Shown in pieces: positions 54,315-63,928 of a stretch of 64,000 bases of DNA. A program made the position numbers and the translations under genes. The stretch lies in NCBI GenBank assembly GCA_012510495.1, contig JAAZHX010000109.1, positions 62,001 to 126,000 on the forward strand. Reading direction: 5' to 3'. The notes under the pieces were generated by a model, which did not search any database, was not told the origin of the DNA, and saw nothing but the letters and a program-made list of their open reading frames with translations. The DNA comes from Smithella sp. (GTDB lineage: Bacteria > Desulfobacterota > Syntrophia > Syntrophales > Smithellaceae). Position 1 is the stretch's first letter. Each line of letters starts with the position of its first letter.

Positions 54315-54881
54315 TTAATCCGCATCGCTGAAATAATTCGCGGAGAAGATATAAATCTCCGTTTCCTTGTCTTTCCACGCCTTATGGGGCAGGCCCGCTT
54401 TAAAGCACGTCTCCCTAAGAAACGTTTCCCGGTCCCATCCGCACTCGGTCGCCACCTGCGGCAGGAGCAAACCGGAATTATAGCCCCTGACGATGTAAAG
54501 ACCGTGTTTACCCACCTCAATTTCATCAATGTTCTGAATCTTCTGCAGAGGGCTCAACACCGATATTTCATATCGTAAATCCCTTATTTCCTCGCTCTTG
54601 ACGGAAGGAAAACGCGGATCATGAAAAGCCGCGGCAACCGCCATTTCCTGCACCGTATCTCCCAGAGGTTTAACCGCCTTGATGTATCCGATGCAGCCGC
54701 GGAGATGTCCCCTTTTCTTCAAGGTGACAAACGCGCCTCTTTTTTCCTTCAGGATGGGCAAATCCAGCGATAGCCTGGGCAAGTCGCGGTTCCCGACTTT
54801 GGCGATGACCGCCCTTTTGGCAATTTCCAAAAGCGTCGTTTTTTCCTGATCTGTCAGCTCCATATTAACCTCTTTTTTCAT
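54315..54881 (-). CDS. AmmeMemoRadiSam system protein A (AMMECR1 family)
   Basis: FVTLKKRGHLRGCIGYIKAVKPLGDTVQEMAVAAAFHDPRFP. Confidence 0.93.
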   Translation of the reverse strand: MKKEVNMELTDQEKTTLLEIAKRAVIAKVGNRDLPRLSLDLPILKEKRGAFVTLKKRGHLRGCIGYIKAVKPLGDTVQEMAVAAAFHDPRFPSVKSEEIRDLRYEISVLSPLQKIQNIDEIEVGKHGLYIVRGYNSGLLLPQVATECGWDRETFLRETCFKAGLPHKAWKDKETEIYIFSANYFSDAD

Positions 54882-55699
54882 TGGTAATAAACGGCTGCGG
54901 CATAGCCGACCACGGATTGAAGATCCCCTGTCGCTTCTCCGGAATGGGCGTATTTCAAAAGCAGCGAATGAGAAGCGCCCAGCCCTCTGGCGGCCATCAT
55001 GGTTACCGCCATCGGCCCTCCGCCGCAGGCTTCTGTTTGACCGCGCGCCAGATCCTCCAGAAGACCTTCAGCATCGTTGTCCCGCACGTGCTTAAGCGTT
55101 GCGCCATCCAGCGCTCTTGCTTTTTCATCCTCATGAAAATGCGACAGATCGCTGCTGGCGACAACCAGCAAACGCCGGTTTTTACCTGCCTGAACGATCA
55201 CTTTCGCCAGCTTCCGGCAGGTTGCGGCGTCCTGATCCCCCATCACGAGCGGAACAAAAGAGAAATCGCCCAGCGCCATCTGCAAAAAAGGAAGTTGAAT
55301 TTCCAGGGAATGCTCGTGGGCGTGAGCCGCCGGGAAATCGACGAGAATCCCGCTCGCGCGCGTCATTTCTTGCGCCAGTTTTTCATGGACCGGCACATGG
55401 CCCAGGGGGGTTTCAAAAGCCCCGCTGCCCCACACGGAAACCCCCGGAAAGGCGACCCTGTGGCTCGGACCGATCAAAACCACCCCATCGTAATTTTTTC
55501 CCCGGACCAGTTGGTAAGCATAGGCCGCCACTTGGCCGGAATACCGGTAGCCGGCATGAGGCGCAATCAGGCCGACCACCTCTCCGGAAAGCCCCCGGTC
55601 GGGGACATTGCGGAAATATTCGGCAATGTCCCGCTTCAACACCGGCGGATCGCCTGGATACCAGGAACCGGCAATAACGGATTTTCGCACATTATCCAT
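54878..55699 (-). CDS. AmmeMemoRadiSam system protein B (Memo family)
   Basis: AGSWYPGDPPVLKRDI...LIAPHAGYRYSGQVAAYAYQLV...HEHSLEIQLPFLQ; overlaps AMMECR1. Confidence 0.94.
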   Translation of the reverse strand: MDNVRKSVIAGSWYPGDPPVLKRDIAEYFRNVPDRGLSGEVVGLIAPHAGYRYSGQVAAYAYQLVRGKNYDGVVLIGPSHRVAFPGVSVWGSGAFETPLGHVPVHEKLAQEMTRASGILVDFPAAHAHEHSLEIQLPFLQMALGDFSFVPLVMGDQDAATCRKLAKVIVQAGKNRRLLVVASSDLSHFHEDEKARALDGATLKHVRDNDAEGLLEDLARGQTEACGGGPMAVTMMAARGLGASHSLLLKYAHSGEATGDLQSVVGYAAAVYYQ

Positions 55700-55712
55700 T
55701 CGCCTGCCTCTT

Positions 55713-58031
55713 TTACTTTAAACGCCAGATCGTCCCCTGCTCACTGTCCAGAACGTCAACGCCGAGCAGAGCCAGCTCGTTTCTCAATGCATCTGCCTCC
55801 TGCCACAGGCCGGCTTGCCTGGCTTTTTCTCTTTTCTGAATCAGTTCGTTGACCTTCCAATCGTCAATTTGTTGTTTGAAATCCATTATCAGCAGGACAT
55901 CATTGATTTTTTGCAGCGCCTCAAGAATCTTGCGGGCGTCTTCCCCGCTGATCCCCCCGCCAGCCAGAGGCGCGTTGACTGAACCGATAAATTCAAAAAG
56001 CGCCGCCAGTGCGGCGGAGATATTGAGGTCATCGTCCAGGGCATGCTCAAAGGCGTGGTTAACATTATAAATCAACTGGTCCGCCTCCGGAAAATTCGGA
56101 GCGGTGTTTCGGATCGTCTGCAACCGGGAAATGAAGGTGTCCATTTTCCTGACGGTGTTTCGGGCCATTTGCAGAGCATTTGCCGAATAGCTGATCGGCT
56201 TGCGGTAATTCATGCCCAGCAGGAAAAAACGGACATCCCTGCCGCCGTACCCGCTTTGCCTGAGGTCATCCATCGTTACGATATTGTTCAATGACCGGGA
56301 CATTTTTCGACCGTCCACCAGGATCAGTTCTGTCCCGATCCAGTGTTTTGCGCCGCTGTGTCCAAAGCAGGCCTTGTTGATCGCGATCAGATTCTCGCAG
56401 TGGGGAAAGGTTTCATCCGCTCCGCTGATATGGATGTCATAGGCCGTTCCCAGATATTTCCGGGAAATGGACGCGCATTCCAGATGCCAGCCCGGCCGGA
56501 CATTGCCCCACTTCGTCTTGGAATAAATCCCCCTTTTCAGCTCTCCCAGGCTGGCCCTTTTCAAAAGCGCGAAGTCTGCTGGAGAGTCCTTTTCGTAATC
56601 ATCCAGATCGACCGACCGGCCTGTCCTGGTTTTGGCCAGATCAATATTGGACAGACTGCCGTAGTCTCCCAGTTTGGAAATGTCGAAATAAACGGAGTGC
56701 AGCTTCTCGTAGGCGTATCCGCGATCGACCAGCTTTTCAACGATCTTGAGCGTGGCATCGACATCTTCGGAGGCTCTCACGTAGATATTGTCCGGACGGA
56801 TCTGCAAAAACCGGGCATCCTCCAGAAAAATCCGCAAATATTTATCGGAATAATCCGCGAGGTTCATGCCCGCCTTTTCCGACCCCTTGAGAGACTTGTC
56901 GCTGCAATCCACGATATCGACGACATGTTTGACGGCGTACCCTTTGAAGGTCAGGTAGCGGCACAGCAGATCGGACACCACCAAACGCCGGTAATTTCCC
57001 AGATGAGGAGCGTCATGAACGGTCGGGCCGCATGTGCGCAGCCGCACCTCCTCCGGCTGCAACGGACGGAAAAGTGTTTTCCGGCGCTTGATCGCGTTGT
57101 AAAAACTGATCGTCGCCAGTTCTTCTTTGACCGCGAACAATTCCGTGCTCAGGTAGCGCTCCCCGCTGTCCGGGAAAATGACCACGATCGTCCCTTCTTC
57201 CTGTTGACGGGACTTCCCGGCTGCGACAAACATGGCCGCGCCGGAGCTCATGCCGGCTAGGATGCCTTCTTCCCGGGCCAGTCGGCGCGACATTTCAAAA
57301 GCGTCTTCATCCAGGATATTCACCTTTTCATCCAGGAGCTTCTTGTCATAGATCCCCGGACGGTAGGACTCGCGCATGTTTTTGAGGCCCTGTATCTTAT
57401 GCTGCAGGTAAGGCTCAACGCCGATGATCTGAATGCGCGGATTGAGTTCCTTGAGTCTTTGCGCAATGCCCATCGCGGTCCCGGTGGTCCCAAGCGTGAC
57501 CACCACCGAGGAGACGCGACCTTCCGTCTGATCCCAGATTTCCTGCGCCGTGCCGAAATAATGGGCGGAGATGTTATCGGGGTTGTTGAATTGATCGGTG
57601 CCGAAGTACTTTTCCGGATTTTCCCTAAGCATCCGGTAGGCTACCTCGATGGCCCCGTCCGTCCCCTGCGCCGCGGGGGTAAAAATCAGTTCGGCGCCCA
57701 GCGCCCGCAGAATCTTTTTGCGCTCCTCACTGGCCGCTTCGGACATCGTCAGGCACAGCTTGTAGCCTTTCGCCGCGGCTACCATAGCCAGTCCGATGCC
57801 GGTATTGCCGCTGGTTGCCTCCAGAATCACCTTCCCGGGTTTCAAATCACCCCTTTTTTCGGCGTTTTCGATCATGCTGAGCGCGGTACGGTCCTTAATG
57901 GATCCCCCGGGATTCGCGGACTCCAGCTTGGCCAGAATCGTGACCTTTTTATTCGGGTTCAGCTTCGAGATTTCCACCAGCGGCGTGTTGCCGATGCGAT
58001 CAATAATGCTTTTATACAAGTTCATCATCAC
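55713..58031 (-). CDS. cysteine synthase :: cysteinyl-tRNA synthetase fusion protein
   Basis: N-terminal GNTPLVEISKLNP...NPGGSIKDRTALSMIE...TSGNTGIGLAMV (CysK); C-terminal RTCGPTVHDAPHLGNYRR...GWHLECASI...FPHCENLIAI...KMSRSLNN (CysRS); one 772-aa ORF. Confidence 0.92.
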   Translation of the reverse strand: MMMNLYKSIIDRIGNTPLVEISKLNPNKKVTILAKLESANPGGSIKDRTALSMIENAEKRGDLKPGKVILEATSGNTGIGLAMVAAAKGYKLCLTMSEAASEERKKILRALGAELIFTPAAQGTDGAIEVAYRMLRENPEKYFGTDQFNNPDNISAHYFGTAQEIWDQTEGRVSSVVVTLGTTGTAMGIAQRLKELNPRIQIIGVEPYLQHKIQGLKNMRESYRPGIYDKKLLDEKVNILDEDAFEMSRRLAREEGILAGMSSGAAMFVAAGKSRQQEEGTIVVIFPDSGERYLSTELFAVKEELATISFYNAIKRRKTLFRPLQPEEVRLRTCGPTVHDAPHLGNYRRLVVSDLLCRYLTFKGYAVKHVVDIVDCSDKSLKGSEKAGMNLADYSDKYLRIFLEDARFLQIRPDNIYVRASEDVDATLKIVEKLVDRGYAYEKLHSVYFDISKLGDYGSLSNIDLAKTRTGRSVDLDDYEKDSPADFALLKRASLGELKRGIYSKTKWGNVRPGWHLECASISRKYLGTAYDIHISGADETFPHCENLIAINKACFGHSGAKHWIGTELILVDGRKMSRSLNNIVTMDDLRQSGYGGRDVRFFLLGMNYRKPISYSANALQMARNTVRKMDTFISRLQTIRNTAPNFPEADQLIYNVNHAFEHALDDDLNISAALAALFEFIGSVNAPLAGGGISGEDARKILEALQKINDVLLIMDFKQQIDDWKVNELIQKREKARQAGLWQEADALRNELALLGVDVLDSEQGTIWRLK

Positions 58032-58120
58032 TATACGCTCCGTTCGTCAATCCTTCATCATTCCTTTTCGAAACAAGGATTGCGCAGGGGCCGGTAAAGT
58101 CATCCTGGAGGATATACGGG

Positions 58121-58537
58121 TCAGCTGTCCATTTTGGGCAGAGAAATTTTCATAAACGAAACCCCTTCTTCTTTCAAGATCGTTTCTTCCCGGGGGGTCG
58201 TCGTTCCCTTGATGTTGCGCCTCTTTTCATCGCCCGCATGGATTTTCAGCGCAACTTCGGCAAATTTGTTTCCGACGTCTTCAAAATTGTTTTCAATGTG
58301 CCGGCGCAACGACTCCATAATCTGCCGCGCAGAGACACTCTGACCCTCTTTGTTCCGGGGCGGTTTTGAGTCCTTTCCCATAATCGTCAGGGAAGAAGGC
58401 GCGATTTCCACACTGGAGCTGTTGCAGACGGGACAGCAAACCAGGCCCCCGGCATTCTGTTCTATCCAGGCCTGGCGGTCTTTAAACCAGCCTTCAAAGA
58501 TATGGCCGTTTTCACATTTGATGTCGTAAATAATCAC
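58121..58537 (-). CDS. DUF1178 family protein (GTG start)
   Basis: IYDIKCENGHIFEGWFKDRQAWIEQNAGGLVCCPVCNSSSVEIAPSSLTIMGK. Confidence 0.88.
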   Translation of the reverse strand: MIIYDIKCENGHIFEGWFKDRQAWIEQNAGGLVCCPVCNSSSVEIAPSSLTIMGKDSKPPRNKEGQSVSARQIMESLRRHIENNFEDVGNKFAEVALKIHAGDEKRRNIKGTTTPREETILKEEGVSFMKISLPKMDS

Positions 58538-58594
58538 AAGTCGGGCGCTTTCTTTGAGCTGAAAACGGTTGACATCCGCTGGACATAAAAACAT

Positions 58595-58622
58595 GTGGAC
58601 ATTTCGTGATAAATTCTATAAC
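58595..58622 (+). promoter_or_regulatory. possible sigma70 promoter for tRNA-Pro
   Basis: GTGGAC-N16-TATAAC ending 14 nt before the tRNA 5' end. Confidence 0.35.
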
Positions 58623-58636
58623 GTCGCTTTCCGTGT

Positions 58637-58713
58637 CGGGATGTGGCCCAGCTTGGTAGGGCACTGCGTTCGGGACGCAGGAGTCGCGCGTTCAAATCGC
58701 GCCATCCCGACCA
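58637..58713 (+). tRNA. tRNA-Pro(CGG), CCA encoded
   Basis: CGGGATGTGGCCCAGCTTGGTAGGGCACTGCGTTCGGGACGCAGGAGTCGCGCGTTCAAATCGCGCCATCCCGACCA. Confidence 0.96.
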
Positions 58714-58717
58714 TTTT

Positions 58718-59926
58718 TTATCCCACAACCGACGCCATTTTAAAGATCGGCAGATACATGGCGATAATCATGCCGCCGCAGACGCCGCCCAGAAAAACCA
58801 TCATCAAAGGCTCAATCATCGCGGTCATGCCCTTCACCGCCGCATCCACTTCGTCATCGTAAAAGTCGGCAATTTTGTTGAGCATAATATCCAAAGCGCC
58901 GGTGGCCTCGCCAACGGCGATCATTTGCACCACCATCGGCGGGAAAACGCCGGAGGTCGACAGCGGTTCGGCAATGGACTGACCTTCGCTGATGGCTTGG
59001 CGCGTCTTGACGACCGCCGTTTCAATGACGACATTCCCGGCGGTCTTGCTGACGATATTCAATCCCTCCAGAATCGGAACACCGGAGCTCATCATCGTGG
59101 CCAGCGTTCTCGTAAATTTGGCGACGGCGACTTTCCTGAGCACATTACCGATCAGCGGCGCCTTCAGCAGCAGCACATCAATTGTCCAGTGGCCTTTTTC
59201 CGTTTTATAAAACATTTTCAGGCCGATCACAATCGCGGCAATGATCACCCCGAGCACCCACCAGTAATTCTGCATGAATTCGCTCATTCCCACGACCACC
59301 TGTGTCGGACCGGGAAGCTCACCGCCCATATCCGCAAACATCTTTTGGAAGGTGGGAATGACTTTCAACAGCAGCAGCGTCACCACGCCGGCGGCAATGC
59401 ACAACACAGTAATGGGGTAGGTCATGGCGCTTTTGACGGCTGCTTTGAGTTTCATCGCATTTTCCAGATAATTGGAAAGGCGAGCCAGAACAATGTCCAG
59501 AATACCGCCCGCCTCGCCGGCGGCGATCAGGTTGACAAACAGGTCGTCAAAAACCTTCGGATGTTTTTTCAGCGCATCCGTCAGGCTTGTCCCCCCTTCG
59601 ATTTCCTCCTTGATCGTCCGGAGGATTTTAGCAAACGCCTTATTCTCTTCCTGTTCGGCCAGAATGCCCAGGCATTGAATAAGCGGCAAACCGGCGTCGA
59701 TCATCGTGGAGAAAATCCGGCAGAATACCACCACGTTTTTTTCTTCCACGCCTCCCTGAAGGAAAGGAATGTTTTCCAGAAGGTCTTTCGGTTTTGGCTT
59801 GACGGTTATGGATTTGAATCCCTGCCGCCGTAAAGCCGTGCGTACGACCGGCTCATCGGCGGCTTCCATCTCGCCTTTTTTGACCTCGCCCCTTTTCGTC
59901 GTTCCTTCCCAAAGGAAAACCGACAT
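58718..59926 (-). CDS. pilC: type II secretion/type IV pilus inner membrane protein, GspF/PilC family
   Basis: FLWEGTTKRGEVKKGEMEA...FCRIFSTMIDAGLPLIQCLGILAEQ...GEATGALDIMLNKIADFYDDEVDAAVKGMTAMIEPLMMVFLG. Confidence 0.93.
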   Translation of the reverse strand: MSVFLWEGTTKRGEVKKGEMEAADEPVVRTALRRQGFKSITVKPKPKDLLENIPFLQGGVEEKNVVVFCRIFSTMIDAGLPLIQCLGILAEQEENKAFAKILRTIKEEIEGGTSLTDALKKHPKVFDDLFVNLIAAGEAGGILDIVLARLSNYLENAMKLKAAVKSAMTYPITVLCIAAGVVTLLLLKVIPTFQKMFADMGGELPGPTQVVVGMSEFMQNYWWVLGVIIAAIVIGLKMFYKTEKGHWTIDVLLLKAPLIGNVLRKVAVAKFTRTLATMMSSGVPILEGLNIVSKTAGNVVIETAVVKTRQAISEGQSIAEPLSTSGVFPPMVVQMIAVGEATGALDIMLNKIADFYDDEVDAAVKGMTAMIEPLMMVFLGGVCGGMIIAMYLPIFKMASVVG

Positions 59927-60047
59927 AAGTGTAAACATCCTTCCTTCTTGATCAGGCGCCATTTTTTTGTGGGTGCATCATAAACCATCTTCCGTGCGGT
60001 TTCAACCGGTTAAATTCAGAAACCTTCGCTGCCTGACCATTGCGCCA

Positions 60048-60803
60048 TCACGTCCGGAGACCGGCCGGCTTCACCAGCCGCTGAAGCAGTATTTCGTATT
60101 GAATGATCCCTGCCGCCACAGCGACATTCAAAGAATCAAAATTCCCCGCCATCGGAATCGAAATGATAAAATCGCACTTCTTCCGGATCAGCGGCCGCAA
60201 TCCTCTGGATTCGCTTCCCAAAACCAGGGCCACCGGCACACCAAAACTCTGTTCTCTGATGTTTTTCCCCCCGCGGGCATCCGCCCCATAAATCCAGAAA
60301 CCTTTGTTTTTCAGATCATCGATTGTCCGGGACAGATTCGTCACGCGGGCAACCGGCAGGTGCTGGGCGCTGCCGGCCGACGACTTCATGACCGCGGGCG
60401 TGACGGACGCCGACCGGTCGGCCGGGATCACGACGCCGTTGGCGCCCAGACAATAGGCGCTGCGGATCACGGATCCCAGATTTTGCGGATCCAGAATGCC
60501 GTCAAGAATCAAAACCAGGTCCTGGAACAGGCGCGGGCTGCGGTTTTTCAACACGTCTTCCAGGTCGGCGTAGGCAAACGCGTCGCGAAAACCGGCAATA
60601 CCCTGATGACCGGTCTGACCCGTCAATCCATCCAGACGTTGGCGGGGCACCCATTCGACGGGAATGTTCTTTTGCCTCGCCAAAGCCAGAATTTCCTGAA
60701 GCGGCGGACCGCTCCGGCCTTCGGCAATCAAAATTTTTTTCAAGGGGGTCGTGTCCCGGGAAAGGAGAACCTTGATGGGGTTGATGCCGTAAACTGCCTC
60801 CAT
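60048..60803 (-). CDS. rlmB: 23S rRNA (guanosine-2'-O-)-methyltransferase RlmB-like (SpoU family)
   Basis: VYGINPIKVLLSR...LILDGILDPQNLGSVIRSAYCLGANGVVIP...LVLGSESRGLRPLIRKKCDFIISIPMAG. Confidence 0.9.
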   Translation of the reverse strand: MEAVYGINPIKVLLSRDTTPLKKILIAEGRSGPPLQEILALARQKNIPVEWVPRQRLDGLTGQTGHQGIAGFRDAFAYADLEDVLKNRSPRLFQDLVLILDGILDPQNLGSVIRSAYCLGANGVVIPADRSASVTPAVMKSSAGSAQHLPVARVTNLSRTIDDLKNKGFWIYGADARGGKNIREQSFGVPVALVLGSESRGLRPLIRKKCDFIISIPMAGNFDSLNVAVAAGIIQYEILLQRLVKPAGLRT

Positions 60804-60832
60804 GCTCCGCCTCCCGTCTGGTTGAGATAGAG

Positions 60833-61591
60833 TCATTCGCGGTTTCGGGCTTCCAAGCCGTCGGCAATCTCCCGGATGATCCGGCGGCAGGCCTCCAGCG
60901 GATCCTGAGCCTGCCGGATGGGTCTGCCCACGACAATGTAATCGGCGCCTGCCGAAATCGCTTCCAAGGCGCTGAGCGTTCTTTTTTGATCATCCGCCGC
61001 CTTTTCATCGGATGCGCGAATACCGGGCGTCACAATCAGAAAATCGTCACCCAGCGTCCGCCTCAGCGCGGAGATATCCCTGGGCGAAGCCACCACCCCC
61101 GACGCTCCGGCCTCACGGGCCATTTTCGCCAGATGCAGAACCAGTTCGCCTGCCGTTTTTTCAAAACCGACTTCCGTCAGATCCTGATCGTTCAAACTGG
61201 TCAGCACCGTCACGGCCAGCACGAAAGGACATCCAACGCCCCTCTTTTCGGCGCAGGCGGCCGCGGCCCGGACGGTTTCCCGAATCATCCTGCTTCCGCC
61301 GGATGCGTGCACATTGAACATCTCCACATTCAGCGCCACAGCAGCTTCACCGGCGCGGGCCACCGTGTTGGGAATATCGTGAAACTTGAGATCCAGAAAC
61401 ACCCGTCCGCCTTTTTGCCGGATGCGCTCCACGACGGCCGGTCCGGCGGACGTAAACAATTCCTTGCCGACTTTGAACAGGCCGACGCTGCCGGAAAGAC
61501 GGTCAACCCAGGAAAGAGCCTCATCAGCGTCCGGCGCATCCAGCGCGAAGATCAGCCGGTCCTGGGGCCGCCTACTCGATATATTCTTCAT
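60833..61591 (-). CDS. pyrF: orotidine 5'-phosphate decarboxylase
   Basis: RLIFALDAPDADEALSWVDRL...VFLDLKFHDIPNTVARAGEAA...VTPGIRASDEKAADDQKR. Confidence 0.95.
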   Translation of the reverse strand: MKNISSRRPQDRLIFALDAPDADEALSWVDRLSGSVGLFKVGKELFTSAGPAVVERIRQKGGRVFLDLKFHDIPNTVARAGEAAVALNVEMFNVHASGGSRMIRETVRAAAACAEKRGVGCPFVLAVTVLTSLNDQDLTEVGFEKTAGELVLHLAKMAREAGASGVVASPRDISALRRTLGDDFLIVTPGIRASDEKAADDQKRTLSALEAISAGADYIVVGRPIRQAQDPLEACRRIIREIADGLEARNRE

Positions 61592-61841
61592 CGCCGATAA
61601 ACTCTGTGTTGTCCGGTATCGGTTTGAAATCTTCCTGTGTCCCGTTTAAAAATTCAGGATGGGCATAAACGACCTTCCCCCGGGCGATTTCCCGAAGCGC
61701 AAGAACAATCTCGCGGTTCTTGCTTTCCATCAACGGCTTGGACCCTTTCAGCAGCTGCCGCGCGCGCTTGGACGCCAGCGACACCAGACCGAACCGGGTT
61801 TTCGCCACAACGAGAGAATCTTCTATGGTAATTCTGGCCAT
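61572..61841 (-). CDS. rpoZ: DNA-directed RNA polymerase subunit omega
   Basis: MARITIEDSLVVAKTRFGLVSLASKRARQLLKGSKPLMESKNREIVLALREIA. Confidence 0.93.
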   Translation of the reverse strand: MARITIEDSLVVAKTRFGLVSLASKRARQLLKGSKPLMESKNREIVLALREIARGKVVYAHPEFLNGTQEDFKPIPDNTEFIGDEEYIE

Positions 61842-61855
61842 GAATCAAACACCTC

Positions 61856-62479
61856 CTACACCTCTTTTTTAATCGATAAATATAAATGACGCATTGTGCC
61901 GCGTAAACGGCTTGTTTTGCACTTTTCCGCCTGGTAAATCGCGATCAACTGCCCCACAGCCGTGTCCAGATCTTCGTTTATGACGACGTAATCATACCAC
62001 AAAACTTCTTCAAGTTCACTTGCGGCCTGGGCAAAACGTTTTTGGATCGCCTCCGGCGTCTCGTGCCCGCGCTTTTGCAGGCGTTTCAGGAGTTCGTCCA
62101 AAGAAGGGGGCAGCACAAAAACAAAGACGCCTTCCCGTAATTTTTTCTTCATTTCCTTTGCCCCGCGCGGTTCAATGTCGAGCAGCAGATCCTTCCCGCG
62201 AATGAGCGCATCCTCGAGCGTGCCGCCGGATGTCCCGTAAAGTTCCCCATAATTTTCCACCCATTCGACAAATTCGCCTTGGTCAATCCGGCGCTGAAAT
62301 TCTTCGCGGGTAATAAAACGATAATCTTTTCCGTCGATCTCGTTAGGACGCGGTGCCCGCGACGTAAAGGAAACAGAGAATTCCATGTCCGGACAGGCCG
62401 CCAGCAACCGTCGGCAGATACTGCTTTTTCCCGACCCGGAGGGGGCGGACAAAACGATGCAAAGTCCTTTTTCCGTCAT
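61856..62479 (-). CDS. gmk: guanylate kinase
   Basis: LSAPSGSGKSSICRRLLAACPDMEFSVSFTSRAPRPNEIDGKDYRFI. Confidence 0.95.
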   Translation of the reverse strand: MTEKGLCIVLSAPSGSGKSSICRRLLAACPDMEFSVSFTSRAPRPNEIDGKDYRFITREEFQRRIDQGEFVEWVENYGELYGTSGGTLEDALIRGKDLLLDIEPRGAKEMKKKLREGVFVFVLPPSLDELLKRLQKRGHETPEAIQKRFAQAASELEEVLWYDYVVINEDLDTAVGQLIAIYQAEKCKTSRLRGTMRHLYLSIKKEV

Positions 62480-62483
62480 CCGT

Positions 62484-63362
62484 CTACTCAATATTCTGCG
62501 CCTGTTCGCGCAATTTACCCAGCTCGCTTTTCACCTCGATCACCCGGCGGGCAATTTCCACGTCGCTGCTCTTGGAACCGATCGTGTTGATTTCACGGTT
62601 CATTTCCTGAAGAAGAAAGTCGATTTTGCGGCCTTCGGCCTCATCGCTTGCGAGCAGTTCCTCAAGTTGACCGATATGGCTCTGCATACGAACGATCTCC
62701 TCCGTGATGTCGCACCTCTCCGCCAGGATGGCGATTTCCTGGGCCAGGCGGGCGGCATCCGGCTCGATCCCCTCCGTCAACTCCCTGATGCGCTCGCAAA
62801 GACGCTTCTGGTAATCCAACACGACCTGCGGCGCGCGCAGACGAACGGCTTCCATCGTTTCCCGGATCGCCTGAAGCCGGTTGTGCATATCGGAAAACAG
62901 GGCAATCCCTTCCTCCTGCCGCATATGGGCCAGCATCGACAAAGCTTCCTGCAAGGTCTGTTCAACCCGGCTCAAAAAAGCGGCCTCCAACTGCGTTTCC
63001 GCGGGCGGCGTAAAAATATCCCGAAAGCTGATCAGGTTCTGAAGGCTGACGGCTTCCCGAAAATCGAATTCATTTTTCAGACGGGTCAGCACATCCACGT
63101 AGCCGCGCGCAATCTCCAGATTCAGATTCACCCTCGAGGGTTCGTCGCTCTCGCCCTCCAGGCGGATGGAAACATCAATGCGGCCGCGCTTGAATTTTTC
63201 CCCGATTTTCTTCTTGTATTCCATCTCCAGCGGATAGAGGGCGGCGGGTGTCCGCAGAGCGATTTCCAGAAACCGGTGATTTACGGATTTGGCTTCCACC
63301 ACAATGTTCCGGCCGTCGCAGATCGTTTCCACCCGGCCGTAACCGGTCATGCTTTTAATCAT
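62484..63362 (-). CDS. YicC family protein
   Basis: MIKSMTGYGRVE...EAKSVNHRFLEIALRTPAALYPLE...FLLQEMNREINTIGSKSSD. Confidence 0.93.
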   Translation of the reverse strand: MIKSMTGYGRVETICDGRNIVVEAKSVNHRFLEIALRTPAALYPLEMEYKKKIGEKFKRGRIDVSIRLEGESDEPSRVNLNLEIARGYVDVLTRLKNEFDFREAVSLQNLISFRDIFTPPAETQLEAAFLSRVEQTLQEALSMLAHMRQEEGIALFSDMHNRLQAIRETMEAVRLRAPQVVLDYQKRLCERIRELTEGIEPDAARLAQEIAILAERCDITEEIVRMQSHIGQLEELLASDEAEGRKIDFLLQEMNREINTIGSKSSDVEIARRVIEVKSELGKLREQAQNIE

Positions 63363-63379
63363 TTTCAAACCTTCCGCCG

Positions 63380-63928
63380 TTAAACGGCCCGCTGTTCGTC
63401 GCCTCGCATTTTCAGCTGCAACAGATAGCGGGACCGGATCGCCCCGAGCATCGTCCACAGCTTCTCGTTTGCATAATCCGGATACGTCCAGGGCAGGGAA
63501 CAAAACTTTTTGGCCTGATAAATCAGGGTCAAATCCGCGTAAATCCCATCCCGCAAATAGGGCCGGTGCGTATAGCCTTTGCCCGTGGCCAGGATCAGAT
63601 GGGCCTGCGACAGGTAACCGGGATCAATATTCACCTGCCGGCTGCTTCCCAAAAGCGTCCGGCCCTCGATTTCATTCGCGGCCAGCTTGATGTCCGGCAA
63701 ATGTTCCGGCCGGATCAGCCCCTCCATCGACACAAAACGCCGGACCAGCGCCGGTCCCATTTCCGGCATATAATATGCCGTGTCATCAAAAGGAATCTGC
63801 GCGCTGACGTAGTCCGGCCGGCCGTACAGGTCGGACAACCGGCGGATCGCGTCGTTAATCAAGTTTCCCGCCGGCGCGAAAACACTGAAGATCAGCTTGA
63901 CCGCCGCGGCCTGCGTCGGTTTGCTCAT
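63380..63928 (-). CDS. DUF4416 family protein
   Basis: VKLIFSVFAPAGNLINDAIRRLSDLYG...YYMPEMGPALVRRFVSMEGLI...NIDPGYLSQAHLILATGKGYTHRPYLRDGIYADLTLIY. Confidence 0.85.
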   Translation of the reverse strand: MSKPTQAAAVKLIFSVFAPAGNLINDAIRRLSDLYGRPDYVSAQIPFDDTAYYMPEMGPALVRRFVSMEGLIRPEHLPDIKLAANEIEGRTLLGSSRQVNIDPGYLSQAHLILATGKGYTHRPYLRDGIYADLTLIYQAKKFCSLPWTYPDYANEKLWTMLGAIRSRYLLQLKMRGDEQRAV

